Below the pieces are notes generated by a model, which was given only the letters and a program-made list of their open reading frames with translations, ran no database searches and had not been told where the DNA came from. Shown here in pieces: positions 1 through 8,937 of a DNA stretch of 44,682 bases. The DNA is from Bacteroidaceae bacterium. GTDB lineage: Bacteria > Bacteroidota > Bacteroidia > Bacteroidales > Bacteroidaceae. The position numbers and the translations under genes were made by a program. Where the stretch lies: contig JAFXZK010000124.1 of NCBI GenBank assembly GCA_017541265.1, positions 1-44,682 on the forward strand. The letters run 5' to 3'. The stretch's first letter is position 1, and the number at the start of each line of letters is the position of its first letter.

Positions 1-1335
1 CTCCTCGAACGTCCCGTTGCCTTTTCCCAGGAAGATGCCTTCGTGGCAGTCCGTGTCGTCATTGCTTCTCTGGTCAAAGGCGATGATGTCCATGTTGCCG
101 TCGTTGTTGATGTCGCAAGGCACAATGGACGGCGAGTCTGCCACCTGGAAGGGCGGTGCTGTTGAGACCTTTGTCCATTTGTGGGTGGTGGAATTGAAGG
201 TCGCGAGGTATGAGATGCGTTTAGTCGTTGTTTCGTCTGTGGCGGAGTTCTGAACTACGGACAACCCACCGGCCACGATGTCTTGGTTTCCGTCATTGTT
301 CAGATCTACGGTGACCGCTCCGCCGTGCTCAAAACCCCACGACTGTGTGATAAGCTCGGGATTGTAGGGGGCTGTCGTTGAGAGCGTTGGCCGGATGATG
401 GGGTCGTTAAGCATCACGAGGTTGTTGGCTCGGAACTGCATTGTGCCGATGTACATCAGTCGTGTCTGCACCGATTCCGTGCTGTTGTGGGCATGGAAGA
501 CGATGCGCAGGATGCCTTCCTTGTCGTAGAAAAGCGAGTGATGGCCTGTGCCTACGAGGTCGTCCCAGCGGCGAAGGATGGGATTGCTGGTGTTCTTCGT
601 CCAAGTACCTGTGGCGATGTTGTTTGTGTAGGCATAACCTACAGCATAGTCCTGGCTGCGGTAGTCGTTGCCGGAATAGGTGAGGTAGTAGCGTCGGCCG
701 TTCTTGATGACGTTCGGCCCTTCGTTGACCTTACCCATCTTCAGCTCCCACGACTGTGAGGCGGCAAAGCACTTGCGCAGGGTGCTTGCGATGGGCGTGA
801 TGTAGTCTTCGCTGAGTTTTGCCTGCCAGATGCAGTTGCCGTCGGTAAAGCGGACGAAGAAGATATAGGCTGTGCTGTCGCCGCTCTCGCTGACATCGAA
901 GAAGACATGCGAGTCGATGCACTTCTCATCGCCCAAGAGGCTTTCCATCTGATAGGAACCGACCTGCACGAACGGTCCTTTAGGTGATGTAGCTGTGGCG
1001 GCAAAGAGGTGCTCGTTGGCGGAGTAGTACATGATGTACTTGTTGCCAATGTGATAGACCTCGGGTGCCCAGAACCATTGTGTCTCGGTGGTGTTGGCCT
1101 TGTTGAGTGCCAGCCCCTCGTACTTCCATGTCCTGAGGTCGTCACTCGTGTAGCAGCGGATGCCGTTGGCGTCGTTCGTGCCGTAGGCATAATAGGTGTC
1201 GCCCTCGAGCAGGATGTACGGGTCGGCAAGAGGTACTTGGCTCTTGCCGCCTTCTGCCATAACGAGGAGGGGAAGGAAGAGAAGCATGAGAGGCATCCCA
1301 ACCCACCTTAGAGGGAGAATTGTTCGTTTGCTCAT
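1..1335 (-). CDS. GH43-family glycoside hydrolase with C-terminal VCBS/FG-GAP repeats, 3' end outside window
   Basis: The minus frame is open from ATG at 1335 to the window edge (445 codons, no stop), so the C-terminus is missing. Residues 1-27 form a signal peptide (hydrophobic LMLLFLPLLVMA). A five-bladed GH43 fold follows: the ADPYILLEG strand gives the expected base Asp38, CIDSHVFFD gives the middle Asp141, and NEGPNVIKNG gives the acid Glu205. The family cleaves arabinofuranosyl or xylosyl linkages by inversion. From about residue 335 there are two Ca-binding-type repeats, DLNNDGNQDIV and DINNDGNMDII, typical of FG-GAP/VCBS propellers. It is the last visible gene of the minus-strand run from GH27, 234 bases after the phosphatase gene, and the gap is filled by a composite palindromic repeat. 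The exact substrate (arabinan or arabinoxylan) cannot be told from sequence alone. Confidence 0.88.
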   Translation of the reverse strand, partial: MSKRTILPLRWVGMPLMLLFLPLLVMAEGGKSQVPLADPYILLEGDTYYAYGTNDANGIRCYTSDDLRTWKYEGLALNKANTTETQWFWAPEVYHIGNKYIMYYSANEHLFAATATSPKGPFVQVGSYQMESLLGDEKCIDSHVFFDVSESGDSTAYIFFVRFTDGNCIWQAKLSEDYITPIASTLRKCFAASQSWELKMGKVNEGPNVIKNGRRYYLTYSGNDYRSQDYAVGYAYTNNIATGTWTKNTSNPILRRWDDLVGTGHHSLFYDKEGILRIVFHAHNSTESVQTRLMYIGTMQFRANNLVMLNDPIIRPTLSTTAPYNPELITQSWGFEHGGAVTVDLNNDGNQDIVAGGLSVVQNSATDETTTKRISYLATFNSTTHKWTKVSTAPPFQVADSPSIVPCDINNDGNMDIIAFDQRSNDDTDCHEGIFLGKGNGTFEE

Positions 1336-1394
1336 ATCTTTATCTTTTTACCTTAAATATATTTGAAGTTAAACAGGAAGTTAACTCGCTTGTT

Positions 1395-1512
1395 CTGGCG
1401 GATTTGTAATCCGCCAGTGTTGAATATAAGCATTTGTAATGTGATTATATGTGTCTGTCGGGATTGCAAATCCCTATACTCGTGTTCTGGCGGATTGCAA
1501 ATCCGCCAGAAC
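1395..1512 (+). repeat. Composite palindromic intergenic repeat, copy A (four hairpin modules)
   Basis: Four palindromes with an ATT-NNN-AAT core lie in fixed order. Module 1 is 1395-1417 (arm CTGGCGGATT, loop TGT). Module 2 is 1431-1441 (CATT, TGT, AATG). Module 3 is 1460-1474 (GGGATT, GCA, AATCCC). Module 4 is 1484-1512 (13-bp arm GTTCTGGCGGATT, loop GCA). The spacer between modules 1 and 2 reads TTGAATATAAG. The same order recurs at 25473-25583 and, inverted, at 40632-40746; a two-module version is at 35671-35719. It lies between the phosphatase and GH43 genes. Confidence 0.93.
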
Positions 1513-1523
1513 ATGATATCGTC

Positions 1524-1570
1524 CTTTTACTTCCTTAACTTCTTTTACTTCCTTAACTTCTTTAACTTCT
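1524..1570 (+). repeat. Short tandem repeat of the TTAACTTC type beside the phosphatase stop codon
   Basis: The tract consists of tandem TTTTACTTCC / TTAACTTC units and runs into the phosphatase stop codon. A related tract preceded by the same ATCGTCC string occurs at 25621-25671 next to composite repeat copy B, so it may be part of the same mobile or amplified unit. Confidence 0.7.
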
Positions 1571-2964
1571 TATTCTTCGTGTGGAGTCTTCCAGCCTGCG
1601 GCCTTGGCCATCTTCTTGCAGATTTCGGTGTTGTCGAAGCGGCCATGGAACTGTTCTGCACCAACACCGATGGCGAAGGCGGGAACGTAGCCGTTGCTGT
1701 GGCCGCCGCTCTGCCAGCCAATCAGGGCGCACTCCGAGATGAGGTGCTTCACTGTGCTGCACACGCGGCCTGCATCAGCCTTGCCTTCCTTGAACTCATT
1801 GAAGGAACGCTCCAGTCGTTCGCTCTGGTCGTCGTTGAGTTTCACGCCGTCCCAGAAGCCGAAGTTCTCGGTGAGGAACTTCTTGCCTTCTTCCCAGGTG
1901 AAGCCTTCGCCCAGCTTCTCCTTCATGGCATTCAGCTCACGGTTCAGCTTGTCCATGCTCATGCGCTGGTAGGAAACAGCCTTGAGGTTCAACTCGTACG
2001 GGCCACGGCCGAGGACGAGACCGCCGGTCTCATGGTCGGCAGTGATGACGATGAGTGTCTCGTCGGGATGCTGCTGGTAGAACTCGTACGCCACCTTGAC
2101 GGCATTGTCCATGTCGATGAGTTCGGAGATGAAAGCGGGATCGTTTGCGTGGCAAGCCCAGTCAATCTTACCGCCTTCGACCATCAGGAAGAAGCCGTCC
2201 TTCTTTTGCTTGGTGAGGAAGTTGATGGCAGCACGGGTGATGTCCTGCAGGGTCAAGTCATCCTTTGTACGGTCCAGGGCGTAGGGGATGGAGTTGCGTT
2301 CGCGCTTGCTGGCTTCTTCTGTCTGGAAGAGAATCATCTTGTCGGCTTTCTTTGCCTTTTTCAGATAGTCCTTATAGCCGCGTGCGATGGTATATCCGGC
2401 AGCTTTGGCCTGTGCATAAAGGTCGGGACCGCCTTCGGGATTGTCGGGCTTCACGAAATCGCTGCCGCCGAAGAAGTCAAAGCCGGAGCTGGGAAGCTGT
2501 GCGCCAATTTCGTATGTCATGCCGCGCTTGGGTACATGGGAAAAGAAAGCGGCGGGCGTTGCATGGTCGATGCTCACGCTCGTGGTGATACCCACAGCTG
2601 CACCGGCGTCCTTTGCCCAGTGTGCGATGCAGGTCACGGGAGTTGTCAGGTCTTTCAGCACACCCAGCGCACCGTTCTTTGTCTTGTTGCCAGAGGCAAG
2701 CGCCGTGCCGCCCGCTGCGGAGTCGGTCACACCGTTGGTCGCGCTCTGCGTGTTGATGAGGCCGAAGTAGGGGAAGCTGGGGAAGCAAAGCTCCGTGATG
2801 CCGATGCGCCCTTCGAGGGCACCGAGATAGGTTTCGGCGGCATTCACCTGGTTCACCCCCATACCGTCGCCGATGAAATAGAACACATACTTAGCCCTGC
2901 CCTCGGCAAAGCAAGCCAGAGCAACCAGCAGGATGCTCAGCGTGGATAAGAATCGTTTTGTCAT
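1570..2964 (-). CDS. Secreted alkaline phosphatase (PhoA superfamily)
   Basis: A 464-residue protein with a signal peptide (about residues 1-20). It carries the alkaline phosphatase hallmarks in order: YFIGDGMG with metal ligand Asp33, TDSAAGGTALASG with nucleophile Ser82, EGGKIDWACHAND and TADHETGG as metal-binding segments. The family hydrolyses phosphomonoesters in the periplasm using two zinc ions and one magnesium ion. Length matches the family (about 450-480). It sits 31 bases downstream of the DUF3472 gene stop, within an otherwise glycan-directed minus-strand run. It could release phosphate from phosphorylated glycan fragments or act in general phosphate scavenging; the sequence does not decide between these. 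Confidence 0.93.
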   Translation of the reverse strand: MTKRFLSTLSILLVALACFAEGRAKYVFYFIGDGMGVNQVNAAETYLGALEGRIGITELCFPSFPYFGLINTQSATNGVTDSAAGGTALASGNKTKNGALGVLKDLTTPVTCIAHWAKDAGAAVGITTSVSIDHATPAAFFSHVPKRGMTYEIGAQLPSSGFDFFGGSDFVKPDNPEGGPDLYAQAKAAGYTIARGYKDYLKKAKKADKMILFQTEEASKRERNSIPYALDRTKDDLTLQDITRAAINFLTKQKKDGFFLMVEGGKIDWACHANDPAFISELIDMDNAVKVAYEFYQQHPDETLIVITADHETGGLVLGRGPYELNLKAVSYQRMSMDKLNRELNAMKEKLGEGFTWEEGKKFLTENFGFWDGVKLNDDQSERLERSFNEFKEGKADAGRVCSTVKHLISECALIGWQSGGHSNGYVPAFAIGVGAEQFHGRFDNTEICKKMAKAAGWKTPHEE

Positions 2965-2995
2965 AGTTGGAGTTATTTGGTTAAATGATTGTGGC

Positions 2996-5900
2996 TTATT
3001 TCAGTATCTTCTTTCCATTCACGATGTAGATGCCCTTCTGCATCTGCTGCACACGCTGCCCGGCAAGGTTATAGATCTTAAGGTCATTAAGGTCTATAAA
3101 GTCCTTATGGCCTTTAAGGTCTTTGATGGCGGTCGTGCCATTCAGGGCTTCTTCTGCCCTTTCAATTGCTTCACGCAGGGATTTGCTGTCTTCTGCATTG
3201 GCTGTGCCGGCAGAGATGCGCGGGCGTATTGCCTGCAGTTTAGCCATTAAATCGTCGAAGGCCTCTTGAACCCCTGGTATTATGTAATAGGGCGAGGCAG
3301 TCTCGTCGATAGTGACATCGTGTATTTGGAACTCACTCATGGCGAAGACATGGCTGTTTTCACGGTTGCCAATGGTTTGCATGACATTGAAACGCAGGAA
3401 GCGTGTGCCTCCGTCGGTGAAGATGACTGGCGAAGTGTAGCTATCGCTAATGCTGGTGGGCAAGTTTTCCGCGATTCGGGTTATAGGCACGAAGTTAATC
3501 GTGGAGGACGATGCAGTGATGATGATGTCCGAGGGAATGTCGGACAGGCCGTATTCTTCGTTCTGCGATGGCGTGAAGCTGAAGGCAAATGCATTGACGG
3601 CTTTGTTTGTCCGCGCCTGAATGTAGGACATCTCCTCCGGCCAGGTGATGCCGCTGTACCAGGTCTCATAGTAGGTACTGATCTTGCCGTCAATGAGTTT
3701 GGCGAGACTGTGTTCTGCCTGCTGTGATTTGTTGACATTGGAAGAGAGATAATTACTGCTGGGGATGAGCTTCGTGCCTTCTGCCGGATAGGCGACGAAT
3801 GCTTTCCCGTAGGTTTGCAGACCTTGCTGGAAGAGGGCTTCGGCACTGTTCTCGTGGAGAACCTGTCCGGCAGTGGTGGAGAGTTCAAACACAACATCTT
3901 CCGCTGGCTTCAGGTATTGGTTGGTGCGCAACTGGAAGATGGCGACAGCTCCTGTTGAAGTGCCGGCGACGACAGGCTCCTCAGTGTTGGCCTTGATGTT
4001 AAGCTTCTTGTTTTGAATGGTGATGATGAAGCCTGCGCCACTCTTGCTGAGGCTGATGGGCATGGGCGTGTCGGAGAGCACAACAGCAGAGCCGTCGTAG
4101 ATGAGATACTTCTGTGTTCCGAGGTTGTAGAGATAGTCTTCGTTGTACTTCGCCGAGTGCAGTATCATCCAGTTGCAGTATGGGCTGGTGACGGAGCACG
4201 GCTGGCGATAGGCTTCGAGGGCAGTGGTTGCAGTGGAGCCGGCAATGGTGATTGTCTCGTCGGGCGTGGCAATGAGGTCTCCATAACCTGAGGCATTGTG
4301 AAGCTGATAGACGGCCAGCGGTGTGAAGCTCTCCGCATTTTTCACTACGCCGTAGGTGAGCGGATGTGCCGTCGCGCCAATCTGTTCGATGGCCAGGCGC
4401 AGGGCTTCGGCATCGGTGCAGGTGCCGTCGGCATAGACATCGCGTAATGGCTCTAAGTCGGCAGGGGCGTATCCGCCCCATGTGTCAGCTTCGTTGAAGA
4501 TTTGCTGTGCGAGGGCAAGCAAGTCGGCAAGCCGATACTCGTCTTTGAAGAAAACTTCGTTGATGAGAAGCTTGTCTCCGTAGCCTTCCGTGAATTCAAG
4601 ACGGAAATAACGCGCTTTGACTGCTTTCCCCAGCTCTATGGTGGGGTAGTCGCTGTCCTCGATGTTGAGATTGCGGTTTGCTGCTTCTTTTCTCCAAGTT
4701 CTGCCGTTCGAGGAAATGGAGAGTGTCATCTTTTTTGCGCGATAAGTGCTTTCGCGATTCTGGAATAGTCCAATGGAGGAGACAGTGACGGAGTCGGGGG
4801 CTTCAAAGTCAAAGGTGTGGGGATAGCCTACGGAACCGTTCTTCCACTTGTTGTGGTAGTAGGTGCTGGCCTGACCGTCGAGTATCATGGCGGCACGTCC
4901 GTTGTCGCCCTCACCCACTGTCTCCTCGTCGCTATATCCGATGAGCTTCCATGTGGCAGGGTCAGAGACGGTGCGGGTCAGCTCGACGCGCGACTTCGTG
5001 GTCTTCGTCTGATAGTGGAGGACGCCTTCGTCCACGCGACGCTCCAGACGGGCCACGTCGATGGTGTCCACCCAAGGCATTTCGCCCATTACGGGAGCTT
5101 CGCAGGTGGAGGCACTGTCGCGAGTACCCATGTAGCCGCCAGTCTCGAGGTAGAAGGTCTTGTCGAAGAGTTCCGTGACACCGTGACCATAGTCGTAGCG
5201 TGAGTTGCGCTGGTTCTTGCCTTGTGTATGTCCGTAGCCTGCATGGTTCAGGGCATACCACTGGCCAGTGGCAGCCGAGCGCATGGCTCCGTTGCGGAAG
5301 TAGCAGCGGCGCATCAGGTTGCCACCCTTATCGCCGAAGTTCTCCAGGAAGCTGTAGATGCCGCTTGTGAGTCGGTTGGCGCCTGCCATGCGCAGGGTGC
5401 CCATGTAACGCCAGTCGGCGTCCTCCGCATTCTTGAACCATACGGTCTGCAGCGTGCTTTCAAATTCGCTGACCGTGCCGTCCTCGTTGGTCACGCTGAC
5501 GATGTCTGGGCGTACGTTATAGAGGAACTGCACCCAGTGGTCGAACTCCCAGAAGTCATCGCGGTTGTAGCGGATGCTGGCTCCTGTGCCTTCTCCTCCG
5601 AAACGTGTGGCGTAAGCCTCGGGTCCAAGGTCAACAGCCCCTGCACGCATGATGTCGGGCAGGTTCTTATCCTTATCCACGTCGCCGTTGTCCCATATCG
5701 AGAAAAGCACGGTATGGCCGTAGCTGCCATCGCTGCGGTTGGGCATCTGTATGCCCGAGTACATGCCGTCCGTGCCGATAGCCATCTGGTAGGTGGCGGG
5801 CTGCTTGTACTCACTTGGGTACATCACCTCGAGGTAAGACCAGTTGTAGCTTTGTCCCGAAGGCGCTCCCGGCACCTTTGAACTCCACCAGAGGTGAACG

Positions 5901-6403
5901 CTGGGTGCCATGAATATCTCGGAGTCGGTGATGTTGAGTGTCGAGGTGCGCTGGAACAGGAGCAGGTTGATGCGGTCCGAACTTGAACCATTTGGACAGG
6001 TCAGTTCGAAGCGGTACCAGCCGTCGTAGGGCATCTCTGTGTCGGGCATAATCTCCATGGTTTGCTGTCCCGCCTTTGGGCTTGTGGTGCTGGTGTCGAG
6101 AACGACGGTACCTGTGGCGGGATGTACGATGCGAACACCCAAGGTCAGCTTCTTGCTGCTTTGGATTACAGCATCGGCGCGGACGTGTCCTGTCGGGAAG
6201 TGGATACCATAGACGAGGACTGTCCCTGATGGGTAGTTCCAGTTGATGTAAGTGTTCGAGCGCTGGCTGCCAGTCGCTTCTCCATTAAGTTCGCGATAGT
6301 GGCGCGCAGGCCAAATTGTATCAGTCTTTGCTTGCCAGTCGGCATAGGTTGGCATTGCAAGCCACAACGCCAACAACAGCAATAATGCCTTTATCTTTTT
6401 CAT
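2996..6403 (-). CDS. Secreted DUF3472 protein with discoidin-like domains and C-terminal sorting tail
   Basis: A 1135-residue protein. The signal peptide is about residues 1-21. A beta-sandwich resembling DUF5077 spans roughly 22-150, then a DUF3472 region (YLEVMYPSEYK, TYQMAIGTDGMYSGIQM, VLFSIWDNGD, DFWEFDHWVQFLYNVRPD) to about residue 430. An F5/8 type C (discoidin) domain follows at about 490-640 (AAMILDGQASTYYHNKW, YFRLEFTEGYGDKLLINEVFF), and a second discoidin-like segment at about 890-1050 (AKLIDGKISTYYETWY). The tail IYNLAGQRVQQMQKG...GKKILK is a CTD for outer-membrane export and surface attachment. DUF3472 has no proven activity that I know; its neighbours suggest carbohydrate binding or cleavage. 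The stretch before the CTD is encoded by an in-frame simple repeat. The gene follows GH27 by 36 bases, so it is probably cotranscribed. Confidence 0.87.
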   Translation of the reverse strand: MKKIKALLLLLALWLAMPTYADWQAKTDTIWPARHYRELNGEATGSQRSNTYINWNYPSGTVLVYGIHFPTGHVRADAVIQSSKKLTLGVRIVHPATGTVVLDTSTTSPKAGQQTMEIMPDTEMPYDGWYRFELTCPNGSSSDRINLLLFQRTSTLNITDSEIFMAPSVHLWWSSKVPGAPSGQSYNWSYLEVMYPSEYKQPATYQMAIGTDGMYSGIQMPNRSDGSYGHTVLFSIWDNGDVDKDKNLPDIMRAGAVDLGPEAYATRFGGEGTGASIRYNRDDFWEFDHWVQFLYNVRPDIVSVTNEDGTVSEFESTLQTVWFKNAEDADWRYMGTLRMAGANRLTSGIYSFLENFGDKGGNLMRRCYFRNGAMRSAATGQWYALNHAGYGHTQGKNQRNSRYDYGHGVTELFDKTFYLETGGYMGTRDSASTCEAPVMGEMPWVDTIDVARLERRVDEGVLHYQTKTTKSRVELTRTVSDPATWKLIGYSDEETVGEGDNGRAAMILDGQASTYYHNKWKNGSVGYPHTFDFEAPDSVTVSSIGLFQNRESTYRAKKMTLSISSNGRTWRKEAANRNLNIEDSDYPTIELGKAVKARYFRLEFTEGYGDKLLINEVFFKDEYRLADLLALAQQIFNEADTWGGYAPADLEPLRDVYADGTCTDAEALRLAIEQIGATAHPLTYGVVKNAESFTPLAVYQLHNASGYGDLIATPDETITIAGSTATTALEAYRQPCSVTSPYCNWMILHSAKYNEDYLYNLGTQKYLIYDGSAVVLSDTPMPISLSKSGAGFIITIQNKKLNIKANTEEPVVAGTSTGAVAIFQLRTNQYLKPAEDVVFELSTTAGQVLHENSAEALFQQGLQTYGKAFVAYPAEGTKLIPSSNYLSSNVNKSQQAEHSLAKLIDGKISTYYETWYSGITWPEEMSYIQARTNKAVNAFAFSFTPSQNEEYGLSDIPSDIIITASSSTINFVPITRIAENLPTSISDSYTSPVIFTDGGTRFLRFNVMQTIGNRENSHVFAMSEFQIHDVTIDETASPYYIIPGVQEAFDDLMAKLQAIRPRISAGTANAEDSKSLREAIERAEEALNGTTAIKDLKGHKDFIDLNDLKIYNLAGQRVQQMQKGIYIVNGKKILK
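3079..3125 (-). repeat. In-frame TTAAGGTCW-type simple repeat before the CTD
   Basis: Imperfect 8-9 base units (TTAAGGTC, TATAAAGTCC, TTTAAGGTCT) lie inside the DUF3472 gene and encode the KDLKGHKDFIDLNDLK linker directly before the CTD motif YNLAGQR. Confidence 0.75.
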
Positions 6404-6439
6404 GGTTTTCTTATTTCACCTTTTCACTTTTTCACTTTT

Positions 6440-8644
6440 TTATTTTACCTTCAGGTATTTGCAACCGTGTGTGGGGATGGTGCAGTTGAGTTCGTCGGCG
6501 GAGAGGTTCTTCTGTCGCCAGAGGTCGCGGATGGTGAAGTTCTTCGAGACATAGTCTGCGATGTTGACCTGCTTATCCTCGTCGCCCACGTTGAAGATGC
6601 CGATGGCTGTGCCGCCGTCGGCAAGCGGACGGCTCCATACTTCGATGTCGCCCACCTTCGACACGCGGTCGGCCTGCTTGCCGAGGATGTCCTGGTTGAT
6701 GGCGTTCACCTCGTTGTTGCACAAGAGGCCGATGGTGAAGTCATCCATCTGTGCGATGTCGCAACCGATGAGCATGTTGGAGGCAAGCAGCGTCCAAAGG
6801 GTGATGTGGGTGTATTGCTCGTCGGGTGTCAGACGGCTGTCGCGCAGGTTCGAGCTCCATCCCACCTTGCCCACGATGAGCATATCGGGGTCGTTCCAGT
6901 GTCCGGGTGCGGCGTAGGGGGCGAGGCCTGCCTGACGCTTGAAGCCGATGTCGTACATTGAAACCCATGCGTCGTAGATGTCGCCCGTGGTGCGCCAGCT
7001 GTTGGCATCCACGAAGCGTCCCCATTCCCATACCTTCGCCATGCCATATTGGCAGAGGCTGTAGAAGATGTCGCGGGGCTGTTCACGCAGGTACTTCTGC
7101 ATCAGCAGATAGGGACGTACATACGATGCAACGCCCTTGTCCCTTTCCTTCGCATGGGCACGTCCGTAGCCGCACCAGTCGTACTTCAGGTAATCGACGC
7201 CCCAGCTGTTGTAGCTCTCGGCATCCTGCAGCTCGTGGTCGATAGAGCCGAGATAGCCGCCACAGGTGTAGTCGCCGGGCGACGAGTAGATGCCGAACTT
7301 CAGGCCGCGCTCATGGAGCCAGTCGCCCAGGGCTTTCATCGAGGGGAACTTCTCGTTGACGGCAATGGTGCCGTCGGGGTTGCGCTGCTCGGCTTCCCAA
7401 CCGTCGTCGATGTTCATATAGCAGTAGCCGTAGTCGGCAAGTCCCTTGTCGAGGAGGGCTTGGGCAGAGGACATCACCTTCTCCTGCGACACGCTCAGTG
7501 CCCAGCAGTTCCATGAGTTCCAGCCCATGGGCGGTGTGAGGCCTATCATGCGGTCGCCCACCTTGAGGGTGAACTCCTGCGAAGCTTTGCCCTTGGCGTT
7601 CTCGGCTGTCACCGTGAAGGTGAGGTCGCCGGCCTTGTCAATCTTGCCGCTCAGCACGCCGTCGCTCTCCGAGAGCTTCAGGCCTGCAGGCAGATTGGCA
7701 GCGGTGAACTTCATGGGACGTTCGCCCGAAACGGGGAAGCGGTAGATGACGGGTGAACCCGGACGCACGCCGAACAGCGGTGCGCCGTTGAAGCGCGGTG
7801 TGGCGGGAGCGGGAGGTGTCAGGATATACTTCAGGGGCAGACGCTTGCTGATGGTCACGCCCGACTTGCTGTCGGTGTAGGTGGCTTCCAGCAGGCAGAC
7901 CTTCTTCTTGTCGTAGGGGATGCTGACGCTGACGGGTTTGCCCTGCTTGGGCGAAAGCTTCTTCGTGAGGCTGCCGACCTTCTTGCCTGTGTCGCGGTCG
8001 GTGATGCTGACAGCGAGTGTGCCGCTGGTGGTCAGCGGGTAGGCGTTGCTGAGTTCGATGTCGCAATGTGCTTGTCCCTCGTTGACGTCGGTGAAGCGCA
8101 GAGAGAGACCTTCGGCAGCATTGGGGACGCGCACCGTAAGCGGGTTGTCGAACAGACCGCCCGGCTCACCGCCGTTATAGACGCGGATGGCTATCACATT
8201 GTCGGCGTCCCAGCGTATACCGCCTGTCTTGGCATCGACGGGATAGTTGCGCGGGGTGCTCCAGGCAGAGCGGTAGCCGGCCTTGTCGCCGGGCATACTG
8301 CCAGTCTTGCCGATGAGCTTGCCGTTGAGGTAGCACTCGTCGGTGTCGTCGGCTTTGGGCAGATTGAACACCACAATCTTCTGTTGGTCAGCGCCTTTCA
8401 GCAGACTGCTGGGGATGGTCAGGTGTACACGATACCAGGCGTAGGCTTTGTTGATGGCATACCCCTGGTCGTCCCAGTTCTTTGTCATGTCAATCTCCTT
8501 CCAGGAGGCATCGTTCGTTTCGGGCTTTGCCCAACTCAGGTCGTCTCCCTTCTGGAAACGGGCCTTGCTGATGCTGACGTTCTGGGCCTCTGCGCAGATG
8601 CCCACGAGGGTAACAAGTACCAGTAAAAAGTTTCTTTTCATCAT
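6440..8644 (-). CDS. GH27 alpha-galactosidase with N-terminal sugar-binding domain and putative Ig (He_PIG) domain
   Basis: A 734-residue protein with a signal peptide (about 1-20). Residues about 25-170 form a galactose-binding-like beta-sandwich (DECYLNGKLIGKTGSMPG). A He_PIG-like Ig module is at about 295-365 (LPAGLKLSESDGVLSGKI). The GH27 barrel begins at LTPPMGWNSWNCWA and contains YCYMNIDDGWE, the nucleophile segment YLKYDWCGYG and the acid/base region NSWRTTGDIYD. It removes terminal alpha-1,6- or alpha-1,3-galactose by a retaining mechanism. It ends CKYLKVK and lacks the CTD tail of its neighbours, so it is probably periplasmic. Two adjacent ATG codons (8644 and 8641) could serve as start. 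A TATCTTTG -7 element at 8689-8696 lies about 45 bases upstream, making this the likely first gene of the operon that continues through DUF3472, phosphatase and GH43. Confidence 0.94.
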   Translation of the reverse strand: MMKRNFLLVLVTLVGICAEAQNVSISKARFQKGDDLSWAKPETNDASWKEIDMTKNWDDQGYAINKAYAWYRVHLTIPSSLLKGADQQKIVVFNLPKADDTDECYLNGKLIGKTGSMPGDKAGYRSAWSTPRNYPVDAKTGGIRWDADNVIAIRVYNGGEPGGLFDNPLTVRVPNAAEGLSLRFTDVNEGQAHCDIELSNAYPLTTSGTLAVSITDRDTGKKVGSLTKKLSPKQGKPVSVSIPYDKKKVCLLEATYTDSKSGVTISKRLPLKYILTPPAPATPRFNGAPLFGVRPGSPVIYRFPVSGERPMKFTAANLPAGLKLSESDGVLSGKIDKAGDLTFTVTAENAKGKASQEFTLKVGDRMIGLTPPMGWNSWNCWALSVSQEKVMSSAQALLDKGLADYGYCYMNIDDGWEAEQRNPDGTIAVNEKFPSMKALGDWLHERGLKFGIYSSPGDYTCGGYLGSIDHELQDAESYNSWGVDYLKYDWCGYGRAHAKERDKGVASYVRPYLLMQKYLREQPRDIFYSLCQYGMAKVWEWGRFVDANSWRTTGDIYDAWVSMYDIGFKRQAGLAPYAAPGHWNDPDMLIVGKVGWSSNLRDSRLTPDEQYTHITLWTLLASNMLIGCDIAQMDDFTIGLLCNNEVNAINQDILGKQADRVSKVGDIEVWSRPLADGGTAIGIFNVGDEDKQVNIADYVSKNFTIRDLWRQKNLSADELNCTIPTHGCKYLKVK

Positions 8645-8688
8645 GTTTATATATTATTATAAGGTTATATATTATGTATAATGTAGGG

Positions 8689-8696
8689 CAAAGATA
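8689..8696 (-). promoter_or_regulatory. Bacteroidota -7 element upstream of GH27
   Basis: TATCTTTG (minus strand) matches TAnnTTTG. I see no good TTTG at the expected distance of 19-21 bases upstream, so only the -7 element is supported. Confidence 0.55.
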
Positions 8697-8773
8697 CGAA
8701 AAAATTTTTTATCATGGATGCTTTTTTCAACTTTATTCACACTTAGTAAAGCTTAAATAATAACTATGTGTGA

Positions 8774-8910
8774 TTTTATGGAACACAAGGACATGTTTTA
8801 TGGAACGCAAAGACCATTTTTATTTAACTCAACACAAAGACGCAAAGACACAAAGGTTTAGGTATGCTTGCATGGACGCGAAGCCCTTCGTGTCTTCGTG
8901 TCTTTGTGTT
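8774..8910. repeat. Direct copies plus long imperfect hairpin of ACAAAGAC-type repeats
   Basis: Two direct copies of TTTTATGGAACnCAAnGAC (8774-8792 and 8796-8814) are followed by an imperfect inverted repeat. The left arm at 8831-8856 is built from CACAAAGA/CGCAAAGA/CACAAAGG units and the right arm at 8885-8910 is its near reverse complement. The first copies also match, inverted, the GTCTTTGTGTTCCGTAAAAC stretch ending near 8919. This is most of the 513-base gap between the GH27 gene and the next gene; the remainder is the 22-bp array at 8938-9003, a terminator and a GC-rich palindrome. Confidence 0.85.
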
Positions 8911-8937
8911 CCGTAAAACCAAAAGCTTTATCGTTGA

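Noticed and set aside
1363-2949. Long plus-strand open frame (528 codons) opposite the alkaline phosphatase
   Set aside because: It lies fully antisense to a gene with clear catalytic motifs, begins in a palindromic repeat, and has low-complexity valine- and alanine-rich composition typical of GC-rich shadow frames.
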